A stretch of 24,031 nucleotides of DNA, from positions 1 through 24,031 of IMG/VR virus record IMGVR_UViG_3300033394_000001; one strand, given 5' to 3'. The notes under the pieces are model-generated. The model did not search any database. It was not told the DNA's origin and saw only the letters and a list, made by a program, of their open reading frames with translations. Positions within the stretch are counted from its first letter, which is position 1. Each line of letters opens with the position of its first letter. Source of the stretch: a virus. The translations under genes were made by a program, and so were the position numbers. Of this stretch, positions 15,601 through 21,592 are shown in pieces.

Positions 15601-16989
15601 CAGGAAGTCGACGAGGTACGCCACACCGTTCGTTGCGCCGATGTTGATACGGATCCCATCGGGCACGAACGCATCGAGGTTCGCCTCGACCGCGACCGCG
15701 CCGGCCGTGCCGCTGCCGGTCTGCAGCAGCATGATCAGCTCATCGCTAGCCCCGCGGCTGTGCACCTGCGTCGTACCCACTGCGTCTACGGAGCGCATAG
15801 CGCAGGCCGCCTGCGCGGGTCCGGTAGCGCTCGCAAAGCCTCTGCAGACCGATAGATTATCGGTCAATCCTCCCGCGGTGCCGGTCCGTGTGATGCCCAG
15901 CACGAGCACGCCTTTGGGCGTACGTCCACCGAGCGTGTTGTTCGTGGCCGTGATGGTCTGCAGCCCGGTCGATGTGTTGAGCGCCACGCGCCTGTGCACC
16001 GCAGCCACGCGCGGCCGCGTATCCACCACGATCACGCGTTTCGCTGCACTGCGATTCCCGCCGTTGTCGGTGACGAATACGTACATCCGCCCTTGCGCGA
16101 TCGCACCGCGATTCGCGGTGAAGGTGATGGACGAGGCGGACCATGACGTGACGGTCTGCGTCACTTTCGTCGCAGCCGCGTAGTTGGAGCTGCTGGCGAG
16201 CTCTACCGTTCCTGCGCCCTGCGTGGCCCCAAACAGGCTGCCCGCTGCGACCGTGCTGGCACCCTGCGCGATCCAGGTATCGGCTGCCTGCGGCGATGCC
16301 GTGACGCTCGAGACCGAGATACGCGCCTCGGGAATCCGAATCGAGATGCCGTTGTTCTCTTCGCTCGAGTTCGGATTCCACGTGCGCGTGGCGGATGCAC
16401 CCGGCGATGCCTGGATCTCGATTGCGCTCGCCAGCGAGACGTCCGCGCCGAACGTCCCGCCGTTGCTCATCGTGGCCTGAATAAACGTCGTGCTGCCGGG
16501 TGCGATGTTCGATTCGGTACCCGGTACCTCATCGTCGTCGATCAGCGCGACGCGCAAGATCGCCTCATTCGAGTAGACCGTCGTGACGGACGGGGATACA
16601 GGGTCGCCCGAGCCTTGCGGATTCTCGGCAATCTGCGCAATGCCGTGCACGCCCGAGTCCGGGTCGTAGCCGCGAATCGCGATGATCTGTCCGACCATCA
16701 GCGAAGAGGTCGAGCACGTCCAGGTATACGAGGCCGGCTCGCTGCTCGCGATGCGCGTCTGGATCAGCAGCTCGGGCACGCTCGGAGGTGAGCCGCCCGA
16801 GATGTAGCGCCCGCCGGGCTGCCGGGTCCAGTCCTTGTGATGGTCCGTTACGCCGTCTTCGTTCTCCCCCTGCGCGATGAGCGCTACGAGCAGGTCCCCG
16901 TCTGCGTGCGTGGGCACCGACACCGCGAGCGAGGTGACCTCGGAGCTGCCGGACGTGGCCTCGGCGTTGCCGATCACGGTTACCGCCAC
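12694..16989 (-). CDS. Giant fibre-like tail protein with 20-residue repeats
   Basis: The gene encodes 1431 aa. Residues 1-220 resemble a phage tail domain with GDLLVALIAQGENEDGVTD and a later GQIIAIRGYDP segment. Residues around 225-320 (VTSWSASSITFTANRG, MYVFVTDNGGNRS) look like an IPT/TIG-like fold used in phage tail proteins. Residues 330-758 are beta-rich and of unknown type. Residues 759-1380 are 31 units of a 20-residue repeat of the form RxRGLxRAVxExVQLxExxA, with one two-residue insertion in unit 12. The last 50 residues (SASAIFGAGTVSGRVRMGQS) are again beta-type. The start is GTG at 16989 behind a run of seven G. It probably forms a long fibre at the tail tip for host recognition, but it is unlike known fibres in sequence. 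Confidence 0.72.
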   Translation of the reverse strand: MAVTVIGNAEATSGSSEVTSLAVSVPTHADGDLLVALIAQGENEDGVTDHHKDWTRQPGGRYISGGSPPSVPELLIQTRIASSEPASYTWTCSTSSLMVGQIIAIRGYDPDSGVHGIAQIAENPQGSGDPVSPSVTTVYSNEAILRVALIDDDEVPGTESNIAPGSTTFIQATMSNGGTFGADVSLASAIEIQASPGASATRTWNPNSSEENNGISIRIPEARISVSSVTASPQAADTWIAQGASTVAAGSLFGATQGAGTVELASSSNYAAATKVTQTVTSWSASSITFTANRGAIAQGRMYVFVTDNGGNRSAAKRVIVVDTRPRVAAVHRRVALNTSTGLQTITATNNTLGGRTPKGVLVLGITRTGTAGGLTDNLSVCRGFASATGPAQAACAMRSVDAVGTTQVHSRGASDELIMLLQTGSGTAGAVAVEANLDAFVPDGIRINIGATNGVAYLVDFLFFAGEELEIQAGIATVPGRGNVSSVALSIGDPDVLFMAGAGGQLNDSAITGASYTFGGARLRTRLGAATEQAMLCHTIPSGVTTTAPVSAADSGFVAGVSSASGAQWKVKAEPERDAGFRLVNHQDTPGTVQVAYLAIRWPGARTEFGFVSSPTGTGIVDRNIGWRPHCILFGGSRVQTVGTLEQDVDAGPQSLSYVAANDREPAVIGCVQVNSEDGQSTSNEQQEHLLQHVLRCRTVSTDLGALMVNYSDTGYAISWQFVLAAGRAQLHCVIENVSGALLAQVHGETVELDETRLAARELSRQRSEELSPDETRAGVRALIRQISEAVDVAESIARASGLIRAAGDAVTLAEVPGRARTMARTRDGSVTAEQDVLRVRTMARLAGESITADETSARMRALSRAVDEPEQIAEDVAHIRAICKAVSEALELGETLARIRALARAVSESQSISESAVRARALARAVQELEQLAQTHAAARTLIRSISELVQLTESAAKLRGLVRAVDETERILEDVVQAGVAKIVQVIDEALQLLEDSVSVRGLVRVLADVIESSEGAVRALGLVRAHGELVQVAQTLAAIRGLVRATDELENALEDAERVRTLARAVDETERLAQSVARMFALVRVADEALQVLGSALQVRGLVRAADEALQLSESTSRVRGLLRFRDEQLSVAETIARLRSAVRAIDELVQLADAQVRARTLARALSEVVQVLESADLLRGRMRQHSEPVQIVEQALRVTGLRKAVSETVQLAETLARRVGLIRAVGALVTLIEGAVRTRTLARLSDELVQRGESTRAPRDLSRAVSALVQLTESARHALGLLKSVDEAEQLPESATHSRGLLRAVTHAVQIVHSSAHALGLVRIAEDLVRSIEVATRSRALARVHTELESLLDEAVRVRGIVRVAEDLVSVLESQLDALGTVGKLIGRAIIRAAVSASAIFGAGTVSGRVRMGQSAVRGTVRIDEP
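12850..14715 (-). repeat. 31 tandem 60-bp units encoding 20-aa repeats
   Basis: The coding sequence repeats with a period of exactly 60 bases over 1866 bases, apart from a 6-base insertion in unit 12. Units are diverged in DNA sequence but keep the encoded consensus RxRGLxRAVxExVQLxExxA. No identical unspaced copies or spacers exist, so this is a protein-level array and not CRISPR. The divergence argues for selection on the protein and against very recent duplication. Confidence 0.9.
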
Positions 16990-17021
16990 GCTGCCCCCCC
17001 GTTGCCTATTGCTGCGCTATC

Positions 17022-17057
17022 GACCGATCGATAATGTTCTGCCGTGATCGGCCGATA
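17022..17057. promoter_or_regulatory. Operator-like double 12-mer in the 16990-17227 gap
   Basis: GACCGATCGATA (17022-17033) and GATCGGCCGATA (17046-17057) are direct repeats with three differences, 24 bases apart centre to centre. The second contains the perfect palindrome ATCGGCCGAT. The interval between the tail accessory gene and the giant fibre is otherwise empty on the minus strand. On the plus strand GATAAT (17030-17035) is a five-of-six match to a -10 box, with TTGCTG 15 bases upstream. The arrangement suggests a regulated promoter, direction uncertain. Confidence 0.4.
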
Positions 17058-17088
17058 GGATGGGTACACAGACACGGGAGCCCGCACC

Positions 17089-17256
17089 ATGATCCGACAC
17101 CAGAACGCCGCTCAGCCGATCCAGACCCGCGCGATGTTTGGCGCGCTTGATTTTGCCGAGCTGCTCTGCGAGCTGCTGTTCGAGGCATGGCGCGAGCATC
17201 TCGAACGCGGCACGGCGGAGGAAGGTGTTAGGGCGCAGTCCCGCCGAGCTCGTTGA
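17089..17256 (+). CDS. Possible plus-strand small protein
   Basis: The reading frame encodes 55 aa from the ATG at 17089, which has GGGAG seven bases upstream and a GATAAT -10 box further back. It contains ALDFAELLCELLFEAWREHLER, a good amphipathic helix, and high GC at third codon positions. It overlaps the end of the minus-strand accessory gene by 29 bases. A minus-strand frame over the same bases (17199-17017) has poor third-position bias in its second half and no binding site. This would be the only plus-strand gene in the window, and the call is tentative. Confidence 0.4.
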   Translation: MIRHQNAAQPIQTRAMFGALDFAELLCELLFEAWREHLERGTAEEGVRAQSRRAR

Positions 17257-17833
17257 CCGCCACGATGACGCGCGCGGTCGCTTCTGGGCCCGTGCCGTAG
17301 AGCACGCGCTCGAGCACCGCACCGCTCGCTACCACCTCGTTCGTCAGCAGGTCGCCCGTCACATCGATGCGGGTCGTGGTGCCGCCCGCTATGCGGTAGA
17401 TCCCGTTATTGGGGCCCGAGGCGCCCGGCACGGTGACTAGGCGAAAGCTCTGGCCGGCTGCGAATCCGTCTGCGGCGAAGCTGCCTGCGCTGCGCGTGAT
17501 GGTATCGGGACCAGCCTCGACGTTCGCGATTGTGATCTGCGGATTGCCGGTCATGACTACACCATCGTTCACCAGCAGCTCGCCGATGCCGGCAATGTCT
17601 TCGATCACGCTGGCGAGTTGCTCGCGCGCGGCAGCATTCGCGAGCGTCTGCGCCCAGCCGATGAGCGTAGACAGCTCGGACTGTTCGGATGCGCTCATGC
17701 CGAACATAGCGTGCAGCTGCGCGGGTGTGAGCTTGCCGCGGATCAGCTCGCGCATCGCAGAGCCGAAGGACATGACGGGAATGCGCGCCTCGCCCTCGGC
17801 GAGCCGGCCGATGAGTCGTTCAAACAGGCCCAT
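17228..17833 (-). CDS. Tail or fibre accessory protein
   Basis: The gene encodes a 201-aa protein starting at the ATG at 17833, with AAAGGAAG upstream and a 14-base overlap with the preceding gene. The first 90 residues are helical (SAMRELIRGKLTPAQLHAMFG, LSTLIGWAQTLANAAAREQL). Residues from about 105 hold a beta-type domain with TITRSAGSFAADGFAAGQSF, GPNNGIYRIAGGTTTRIDV and GDLLTNEVVASGA, a pattern common in small repeat domains of phage tail proteins. GFAAGQ recurs in the protein at 11280-11636. It lies just upstream of the giant fibre and probably belongs to the same tail-tip set. Confidence 0.65.
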   Translation of the reverse strand: MGLFERLIGRLAEGEARIPVMSFGSAMRELIRGKLTPAQLHAMFGMSASEQSELSTLIGWAQTLANAAAREQLASVIEDIAGIGELLVNDGVVMTGNPQITIANVEAGPDTITRSAGSFAADGFAAGQSFRLVTVPGASGPNNGIYRIAGGTTTRIDVTGDLLTNEVVASGAVLERVLYGTGPEATARVIVAVNELGGTAP

Positions 17834-18275
17834 GAGCTTCCTTTCGGCCGATCGGCACATCGTGAAATAGCGGGTCGTAGCGCTGCGCACGGCGCAGTGC
17901 GGTGTCCACCGAGCCCTCGTCCTGCTCGATCGCAAAAACGTCGTAGCAGCCCTCTGCGAGCGCACCGAGCACGGTAGAGCCCGAGCCATCGAACCAGTCA
18001 CAGTCTATCGCCCATCGCATGGGCTCCGCTCCGAACGCGTCTGTCAGATGTCCGCGCGGCAAACTGCATAATTTCAAGTCGGAGATCTCGAAGCTCACCG
18101 ATTCGCGGTGACAATCCGCGCGGTAGCGCGTGATGCGCAATGCAGAATTGCGCTCGATCGAGAAGCGCTTCACGGGCCTCCTACAGATGGCGCACCACGG
18201 GGGCTCTACTTGCCCCATGCCTACGGCAACCTCTGAGTCGACCGTGCGGCTCAGATCCGCAACAAAGCCGTTCAC
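17820..18275 (-). CDS. Zinc-ribbon protein with methyltransferase-like SAM-binding tail
   Basis: The gene encodes a 151-aa protein coupled to its upstream neighbour by an ATGA overlap and overlapping the next gene by 14 bases. The N-terminal half resembles small phage zinc-binding proteins, with CAIC at residues 28-31, DCH at 54-56, then C70. The C-terminal half has DWFDGSGSTVLGALAEG (residues 93-109) and YDVFAIEQDE (111-120), followed by a helix with ALRRAQRYD. This matches motif I (FxGxGxT) and the acidic end of motif II of beta-type DNA methyltransferases, where they form the C-terminal SAM-binding end. No DPPY-type catalytic motif is present. It may be a relic, a half enzyme or a SAM-binding regulator. 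The hypothesis of homology is strong in pattern but untested. Confidence 0.55.
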   Translation of the reverse strand: MNGFVADLSRTVDSEVAVGMGQVEPPWCAICRRPVKRFSIERNSALRITRYRADCHRESVSFEISDLKLCSLPRGHLTDAFGAEPMRWAIDCDWFDGSGSTVLGALAEGCYDVFAIEQDEGSVDTALRRAQRYDPLFHDVPIGRKEAHGPV

Positions 18276-18511
18276 GGCTCGGGGTCGAGCGAGTCGTGAT
18301 GCATCGCGATTCCTTGATTCGCGCGAAAGCGCACAGCCTCGAGCTCGGTGAGCGCAAGCGCCTGCTCACGCGAGAACGGCACGAGATTGCGGATGAGCTT
18401 GGCGAGCTCGTAGCACGCCTCGTTGACTGCATCGTGACGCACGACCGCCTCTTTCGTCGGTGCGTGATACCGGAAGCGCTCGAGCAGCTCAGCATCGGTC
18501 GGTGCGGGCAT
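18272..18511 (-). CDS. acb2: Acb2-like anti-CBASS cyclic-nucleotide sponge (DUF7681-like)
   Basis: The gene encodes 79 aa, a normal length for Acb2-family proteins of about 65-95 aa. Key features are FRYHAPT at residues 13-19, a central helix, VPFSREQALALTELE at 44-58 and RFRANQGIA at 61-69. The order F-x-YH-x-P, P-x-SRE-x-ALALT-x-LE and x-x-AN-x-x-IA is the hallmark of the small phage proteins that include Acb2. Acb2 forms a hexamer binding cyclic di- and trinucleotides made by CBASS immune cyclases, so it blocks the downstream effector. The ATG at 18511 has GAGGTG just upstream, and the gene overlaps the next by the ATGA junction. Ligand-binding residues were not checked against a structure, so the assignment is by pattern. 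Confidence 0.7.
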   Translation of the reverse strand: MPAPTDAELLERFRYHAPTKEAVVRHDAVNEACYELAKLIRNLVPFSREQALALTELEAVRFRANQGIAMHHDSLDPEP

Positions 18512-18514
18512 CGG

Positions 18515-18751
18515 TCACCTCTTTCGCGGTTTGCCCCAGCGGGTGCTGTGCACGTGACAGCAGACCGGCGCGCGTTTGCGCGGTGGCGGAGGAGGAGGAG
18601 GAGGGCGCGGGCCAACCGGTGCGCGGGTCTGCGGCTTTGGATTGTCCACGACGCGGCGCCCTGCGCCATCACTGAGCTGGAGTCGGATCGACTGCACGAG
18701 GCAGATCAGCCCGAGCGCGAACAGCACTAGCGTCCAGTCCCCCTCGGTCAT
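18515..18751 (-). CDS. Small membrane protein with polyproline tail
   Basis: The gene encodes 78 aa starting at the ATG at 18751, which overlaps the stop of the previous gene (ATGA). One membrane segment (WTLVLFALGLICLVQ) near the N-terminus is followed by a basic segment, then a run of eight prolines, and a short tail with a Cys pair (VCCHVH). Such a layout is seen in small phage membrane or spanin-like proteins, but there is no clear lipobox and no match to a known spanin. Its stop overlaps the AGGTGA ribosome binding site of the Acb2-like gene, so the two are coupled. Confidence 0.6.
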   Translation of the reverse strand: MTEGDWTLVLFALGLICLVQSIRLQLSDGAGRRVVDNPKPQTRAPVGPRPPPPPPPPRKRAPVCCHVHSTRWGKPRKR

Positions 18752-19176
18752 GGCGCAGCATAACCCTCGCGGTCGGGTTTGGGCACGATCGAGCCGCCGC
18801 CGAACAGGCGCAGGCCGGACCAGCGTGCGTAGCAGCGCGCACGGTAGAGCCAGCCCATGCCGAAGCGGGCCTGCCCTGCGAGCGCGAGCAGCAGCCGCCT
18901 GTGATGATCGTCTGCGAGCCGGCGTAGGTAGGACGCTTCCCACGGTGAAATCAGGTTTCGGTACTGCACAGAGCGCAGCACGTAATACCAGAAATCATGA
19001 ATCGGTGCGGGCAGATCCGACCACGCTACCGTGGTGACACCGATGACAACGCCGCAGATGCGATCGGTCGATAGGCTCGAGCCGTCGGAGCCGTGCCAGC
19101 CTGCGCCAATGGCGTCGTCCCACTCCTCGCGCGAGGGCGCACGGCCGCAGCGCACGCGGATTACACCCACGGTCAC
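18748..19176 (-). CDS. DUF1353-like protein
   Basis: The gene encodes 142 aa with a GTG start nine bases after the holin-candidate stop codon. Near the centre, LPAPIHDFWYYVLRSV, followed by LRRLADDHHRRLLLALAG and then LYRARCYARWSGLRLFG, matches the DUF1353 pattern (IHD-xx-Y, then R-xxAD-xxxxxxL, then R-xxY-xxVR-xxG). DUF1353 proteins are often found near phage lysis genes and their activity is uncertain. Here it follows the holin candidate, consistent with that setting. The match is by motif order only. Confidence 0.55.
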   Translation of the reverse strand: MTVGVIRVRCGRAPSREEWDDAIGAGWHGSDGSSLSTDRICGVVIGVTTVAWSDLPAPIHDFWYYVLRSVQYRNLISPWEASYLRRLADDHHRRLLLALAGQARFGMGWLYRARCYARWSGLRLFGGGSIVPKPDREGYAAP

Positions 19177-19185
19177 GGCGGGACG

Positions 19186-19392
19186 CTAGGGATTTTTGCG
19201 GCGCAGCCAGCTCATGAGCAGGCCGGGCAGCCCGGTAGCGAGCACTACGGCCGCTGTGACGATCTGCGGGTCGTAGTCGTTGTGTGCGGAGATCGCTGCG
19301 GCGAGCGTGGCGAGCGCGGCAATTGTGGCGCTCTCGCCCTCGACGCGGGCGTTACTCTGCTCGGCCTTCGGTGTTTGGCTGCGCGGCTGCAT
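19186..19392 (-). CDS. Holin candidate
   Basis: The gene encodes 68 aa with a strong AGGAGGGCACCCGC ribosome binding site before the ATG at 19392. Two hydrophobic segments are visible, ATIAALATLAAAISA and IVTAAVVLATGLPGLLMSW, followed by a basic C-terminal end LRRKNP. The size, two helices and charged tail are typical of small phage holins that form pores at lysis. No endolysin gene is recognised nearby, so the lysis role is inferred from architecture alone. Confidence 0.5.
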   Translation of the reverse strand: MQPRSQTPKAEQSNARVEGESATIAALATLAAAISAHNDYDPQIVTAAVVLATGLPGLLMSWLRRKNP

Positions 19393-19404
19393 GCGGGTGC
19401 CCTC

Positions 19405-19851
19405 CTAGAGCCATGTTTCGACGATGACGGGATCGTCCTCGGGTGAGCGCGGAAGCAAGACGAGCCCGGGCGGGATCGAGGCGCGCGCCAGCTGGATCGT
19501 CTGCGTAAGCGCCCACGGTCTGATGTCGGCCAGTGGCGCGCGGACGCCCGGCACCACGCGCCAGCGGCGGACGACGTAGGCGTACTGCGGCCAGTCCTTG
19601 GGCCGCTGGTAGATCACGTAGTTCAGGAGCTCGGCCTGCGTGCTGTCCGCTTCCGGCGCGGCTGGCGGAGCGCTCCCGCACCCGGCGCAGCCCGCATCGC
19701 CGGACGCATGCGACTCCTCGCACGTCCGCGGAGCGCCCTGGATCTGCTCGGCTGTACGTCCGCAGCGCACGCAGCGCAGATGCGGGAAGCACAGATGATG
19801 CCGCTCGATCGCCACCTGCTCGAGCAGCGGGTCGGGAAGCGGCCGGCGCAT
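19405..19851 (-). CDS. Zinc-ribbon protein with C-terminal domain of unknown function
   Basis: The gene encodes 148 aa and starts at an ATG overlapping the stop codon of the upstream gene by one base (TGATG). The N-terminal half has HLRCVRCGRTAEQ, a following Cys and a later CAGCG pair, suggesting a zinc site. The C-terminal half contains YVIYQRPKDWPQYAYVVRRW and ends IPPGLVLLPRSPEDDP. This is a pattern seen in small phage proteins in which Y-x-RP-xD-xP...VVRRW and IP-x-GL-xxLPR recur. The function is unknown. Confidence 0.65.
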   Translation of the reverse strand: MRRPLPDPLLEQVAIERHHLCFPHLRCVRCGRTAEQIQGAPRTCEESHASGDAGCAGCGSAPPAAPEADSTQAELLNYVIYQRPKDWPQYAYVVRRWRVVPGVRAPLADIRPWALTQTIQLARASIPPGLVLLPRSPEDDPVIVETWL

Positions 19852-20054
19852 CAGCGTAATTTTCGGACCGCGCGCAGCACGCGCGCGAACTGCACCGCGA
19901 CGACGGACTGCCCGGCAAGGAACAGTCCTGCGGCTGTGAGCAGGCGCCCGTACGCGAGCGCCAGCAGGGCGAGCGACGCTGCGATGACGACTACGGGCAG
20001 GGCGAGCGCCCAGATCTCCCAGCGCAGCGCCTCCAGGCGCTCCTGGCGCGTCAT
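19851..20054 (-). CDS. Small protein with two membrane helices
   Basis: The gene encodes 67 aa and is coupled to the preceding gene by ATGA. Two hydrophobic segments, IWALALPVVVIAASLALLAL and LLTAAGLFLAGQSVVAVQF, are separated by a short loop, with basic ends on both sides. It could be a second holin or antiholin, or an inner-membrane accessory of the lysis region. The candidate holin lies two genes further on. Confidence 0.6.
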   Translation of the reverse strand: MTRQERLEALRWEIWALALPVVVIAASLALLALAYGRLLTAAGLFLAGQSVVAVQFARVLRAVRKLR

Positions 20055-20359
20055 GGGTCCAGCTCCTGGCGTCCCCTCAGATCGTCCAGTGCCTTCAGAT
20101 CGTCCAGTGCCTCGGCGTAGCCTTCACGCGCGGCGCGCTGAGCCTCTTTATGGGCCTGTACGAGCGCGACCCGCAGCCCGCGGCGCTCTGCGTCCAGATG
20201 CTCGATCAGTTCTGCGGCCGCATCGAGCAGCCCATCGAGGACGACCTCGCGGCCGGTGATGCGCTGCTGCAGCTCCCGCAGCTTTCGCGGCACATCGGGC
20301 AGCACGGCCTCGAGCTGCCGCGCTCGCCGCAGCCTGGCGATCAAGCTGCTGTCACACAT
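20051..20359 (-). CDS. Helical coiled-coil-like protein of unknown function
   Basis: The gene encodes 102 aa and is rich in Ala, Arg, Leu and Glu, predicted as long helices, with LPDVPRKLRELQQRITGREV and AAAELIEHLDAERRGLRVAL segments. The end contains ALDDLKALDDL, made by a perfect 18-bp tandem duplication. Its start overlaps the preceding gene by eight bases and its stop overlaps the next start (ATGA). No family was recognised. Its place before small membrane genes would fit a lysis accessory role. Confidence 0.55.
   Translation of the reverse strand: MCDSSLIARLRRARQLEAVLPDVPRKLRELQQRITGREVVLDGLLDAAAELIEHLDAERRGLRVALVQAHKEAQRAAREGYAEALDDLKALDDLRGRQELDP
20077..20112 (-). repeat. Perfect 18-bp tandem duplication within a coding region
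   Basis: The 18-base unit TCAGATCGTCCAGTGCCT occurs twice without a gap, encoding ALDDLK-ALDDLR. The length is a multiple of three, so the frame is kept. An exact repeat of this length suggests a recent slip duplication. Confidence 0.9.
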
Positions 20360-20702
20360 CGCGCCAGACCTGCTCGCCGCGATAGAGCATGAGCGAGAAG
20401 CGTGCGCTCAAGTCGTCGGCGAGCAGCTCGCCGGGTGGTTGCCCATCGAATCCGTTGCGCCAGACGGGCGGAGTCGAATGCGAGTCTAAGTAGTAGTCGA
20501 GCAAACCCGCGTGCGGCGCCCGAAAGTACACGATCGCGACGGGATAGGGCTCCGTTTTGCGGGACATGCAAGAGATCCAGGTGGGATGCGCAGCCAATAC
20601 CCACGGCCGATACTCGAGAAATTCCGGGCGGTTGCCCTCCGCTGGCATGCGGAAGTGTGCGAGCGCCGCGGCGAGCGTGGCGTGTGCGTAGTCCTCAGCC
20701 AT
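20352..20702 (-). CDS. Phage protein of unknown function
   Basis: The gene encodes 116 aa from the ATG at 20702, which has AAGGCCGAG upstream and overlaps the previous gene by eight bases. It contains LAHFRMPAEGNRPEFLEYRPWVLAAHP, the aromatic segment YPVAIVYFRAPHAGLLDYYLD, and ends in ARFSLMLYRGEQVW. These are typical of a compact globular protein. The family is not recognised. Confidence 0.55.
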   Translation of the reverse strand: MAEDYAHATLAAALAHFRMPAEGNRPEFLEYRPWVLAAHPTWISCMSRKTEPYPVAIVYFRAPHAGLLDYYLDSHSTPPVWRNGFDGQPPGELLADDLSARFSLMLYRGEQVWRDV

Positions 20703-21018
20703 CGGGCTCGGCCTTGCGCGCACGCACGATCTTCACGTCCGAGTAAAAGACTTTGAGCAACTCGGTGAGCTGATCCATCGTGCGCCGCTGATCGCTCGGA
20801 TCGATTCCGCGCGCCTCGGCATACGTGCGCAGCAGCACCGTGCCGATCGTCAGCGGGAAGTCGTATTCCACGCCTTTTTCGACGATCTGGGATTTCAGTG
20901 CAGAGGCGCGCAGCAGAAACGCGGTGCCGAGCTGCCGCACTGCGGCCTGATCGTCCAGCAGATCCGCGTCGCCCAGCTCCAGCAGCCGGCGCTCCTCGTC
21001 GGTGATCCGCTCACTCAC
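20695..21018 (-). CDS. Helical protein of unknown function
   Basis: The gene encodes 107 aa from a GTG at 21018, eight bases inside the previous gene. Leu-, Glu- and Asp-rich helices dominate, with ERITDEERRLLELGDADLLDD and TMDQLTELLKVFYSDVKIV. A KGVEYDFPLTIGTVLLRTYAEARG segment forms the centre. A longer upstream frame exists but is composed of low-complexity sequence. The function is unknown. Confidence 0.55.
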   Translation of the reverse strand: MSERITDEERRLLELGDADLLDDQAAVRQLGTAFLLRASALKSQIVEKGVEYDFPLTIGTVLLRTYAEARGIDPSDQRRTMDQLTELLKVFYSDVKIVRARKAEPDG

Positions 21019-21592
21019 CGGCCGGCCCCGATGGCGCGCGCGGCTCGTCGTCGTCGTCCCGACTTTCGCTTCCCAAGCGGCACTCGAATTCGTGCTCAAA
21101 CCACAGATAACCGTGGGGGTATCCCGTCTGCGGATCGATCGGGACGCCTCGAAAATTTCGTGCCAAATCCGCCAAATTTGACACATCCGCCGGAAATTCG
21201 TTACTACCGGGGGTAGGTGTGCCGGCTCGGCCGGATCTCCGAAGCGTTCCCCCCGCTTCGGGGGCAGCTTCAAGGAGATTCGGCTTTCGGGTCGTGTCAA
21301 TGCTTTCGCACTGCCTTTGCTGTGCCCTTCGCGGTCCCGACGCAGTGAGCTCCGAATGCTCGTGAGCCGCCGCTTTCGCTCCGCGCTCCGCCCTCGTTGC
21401 CCCGTGCTGCCCATGCCGGAGCGCCGCAGACTCGCGCTGCTCGCTTGCGTCGCACGCTCCCTCGCTGCGCTCGCTCGCGTCTCGCTCTCTTAAATCCAAG
21501 GGCATCGGATCGCTGGCTGGAGCTGTCCGCTCGGCGTGCGGCTTCGCGCGAGCATACGGTGGAGCGTCATTGCGGCCATTCGCCTCGCTCAT
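21011..21592 (-). CDS. Small phage protein with disordered N-terminal half
   Basis: The gene encodes 193 aa and overlaps the terminase small subunit by ATGA. The first 130 residues are polar and low-complexity. The C-terminal part is clearly protein-like, with SNLADLARNFRG, then DPQTGYPHGYLWFEHEFECRLG, and a final acidic-basic tail. The true start could be well downstream of the ATGA overlap. I cannot assign a family. Confidence 0.5.
   Translation of the reverse strand: MSEANGRNDAPPYARAKPHAERTAPASDPMPLDLRERDASERSEGACDASEQRESAALRHGQHGATRAERGAKAAAHEHSELTASGPRRAQQRQCESIDTTRKPNLLEAAPEAGGTLRRSGRAGTPTPGSNEFPADVSNLADLARNFRGVPIDPQTGYPHGYLWFEHEFECRLGSESRDDDDEPRAPSGPAGE

Noticed and set aside
17017-17199. 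A 60-codon minus-strand frame in the gap before the giant fibre gene.
   Set aside because: It has no ribosome binding site and poor third-position bias in its second half, although its first helix is plausible.
21235-21270. GC-rich hairpin (CCGAAGCG/CGCTTCGG with a C-run) as a terminator.
   Set aside because: It lies inside an open gene, without a T-run on the transcribed strand. It may simply be GC-rich coding sequence.
20695-21414. A 239-codon minus-strand frame that would extend the helical protein upstream.
   Set aside because: The upstream part is low-complexity. The gene in the other frame has an ATGA overlap and a convincing C-terminal part.
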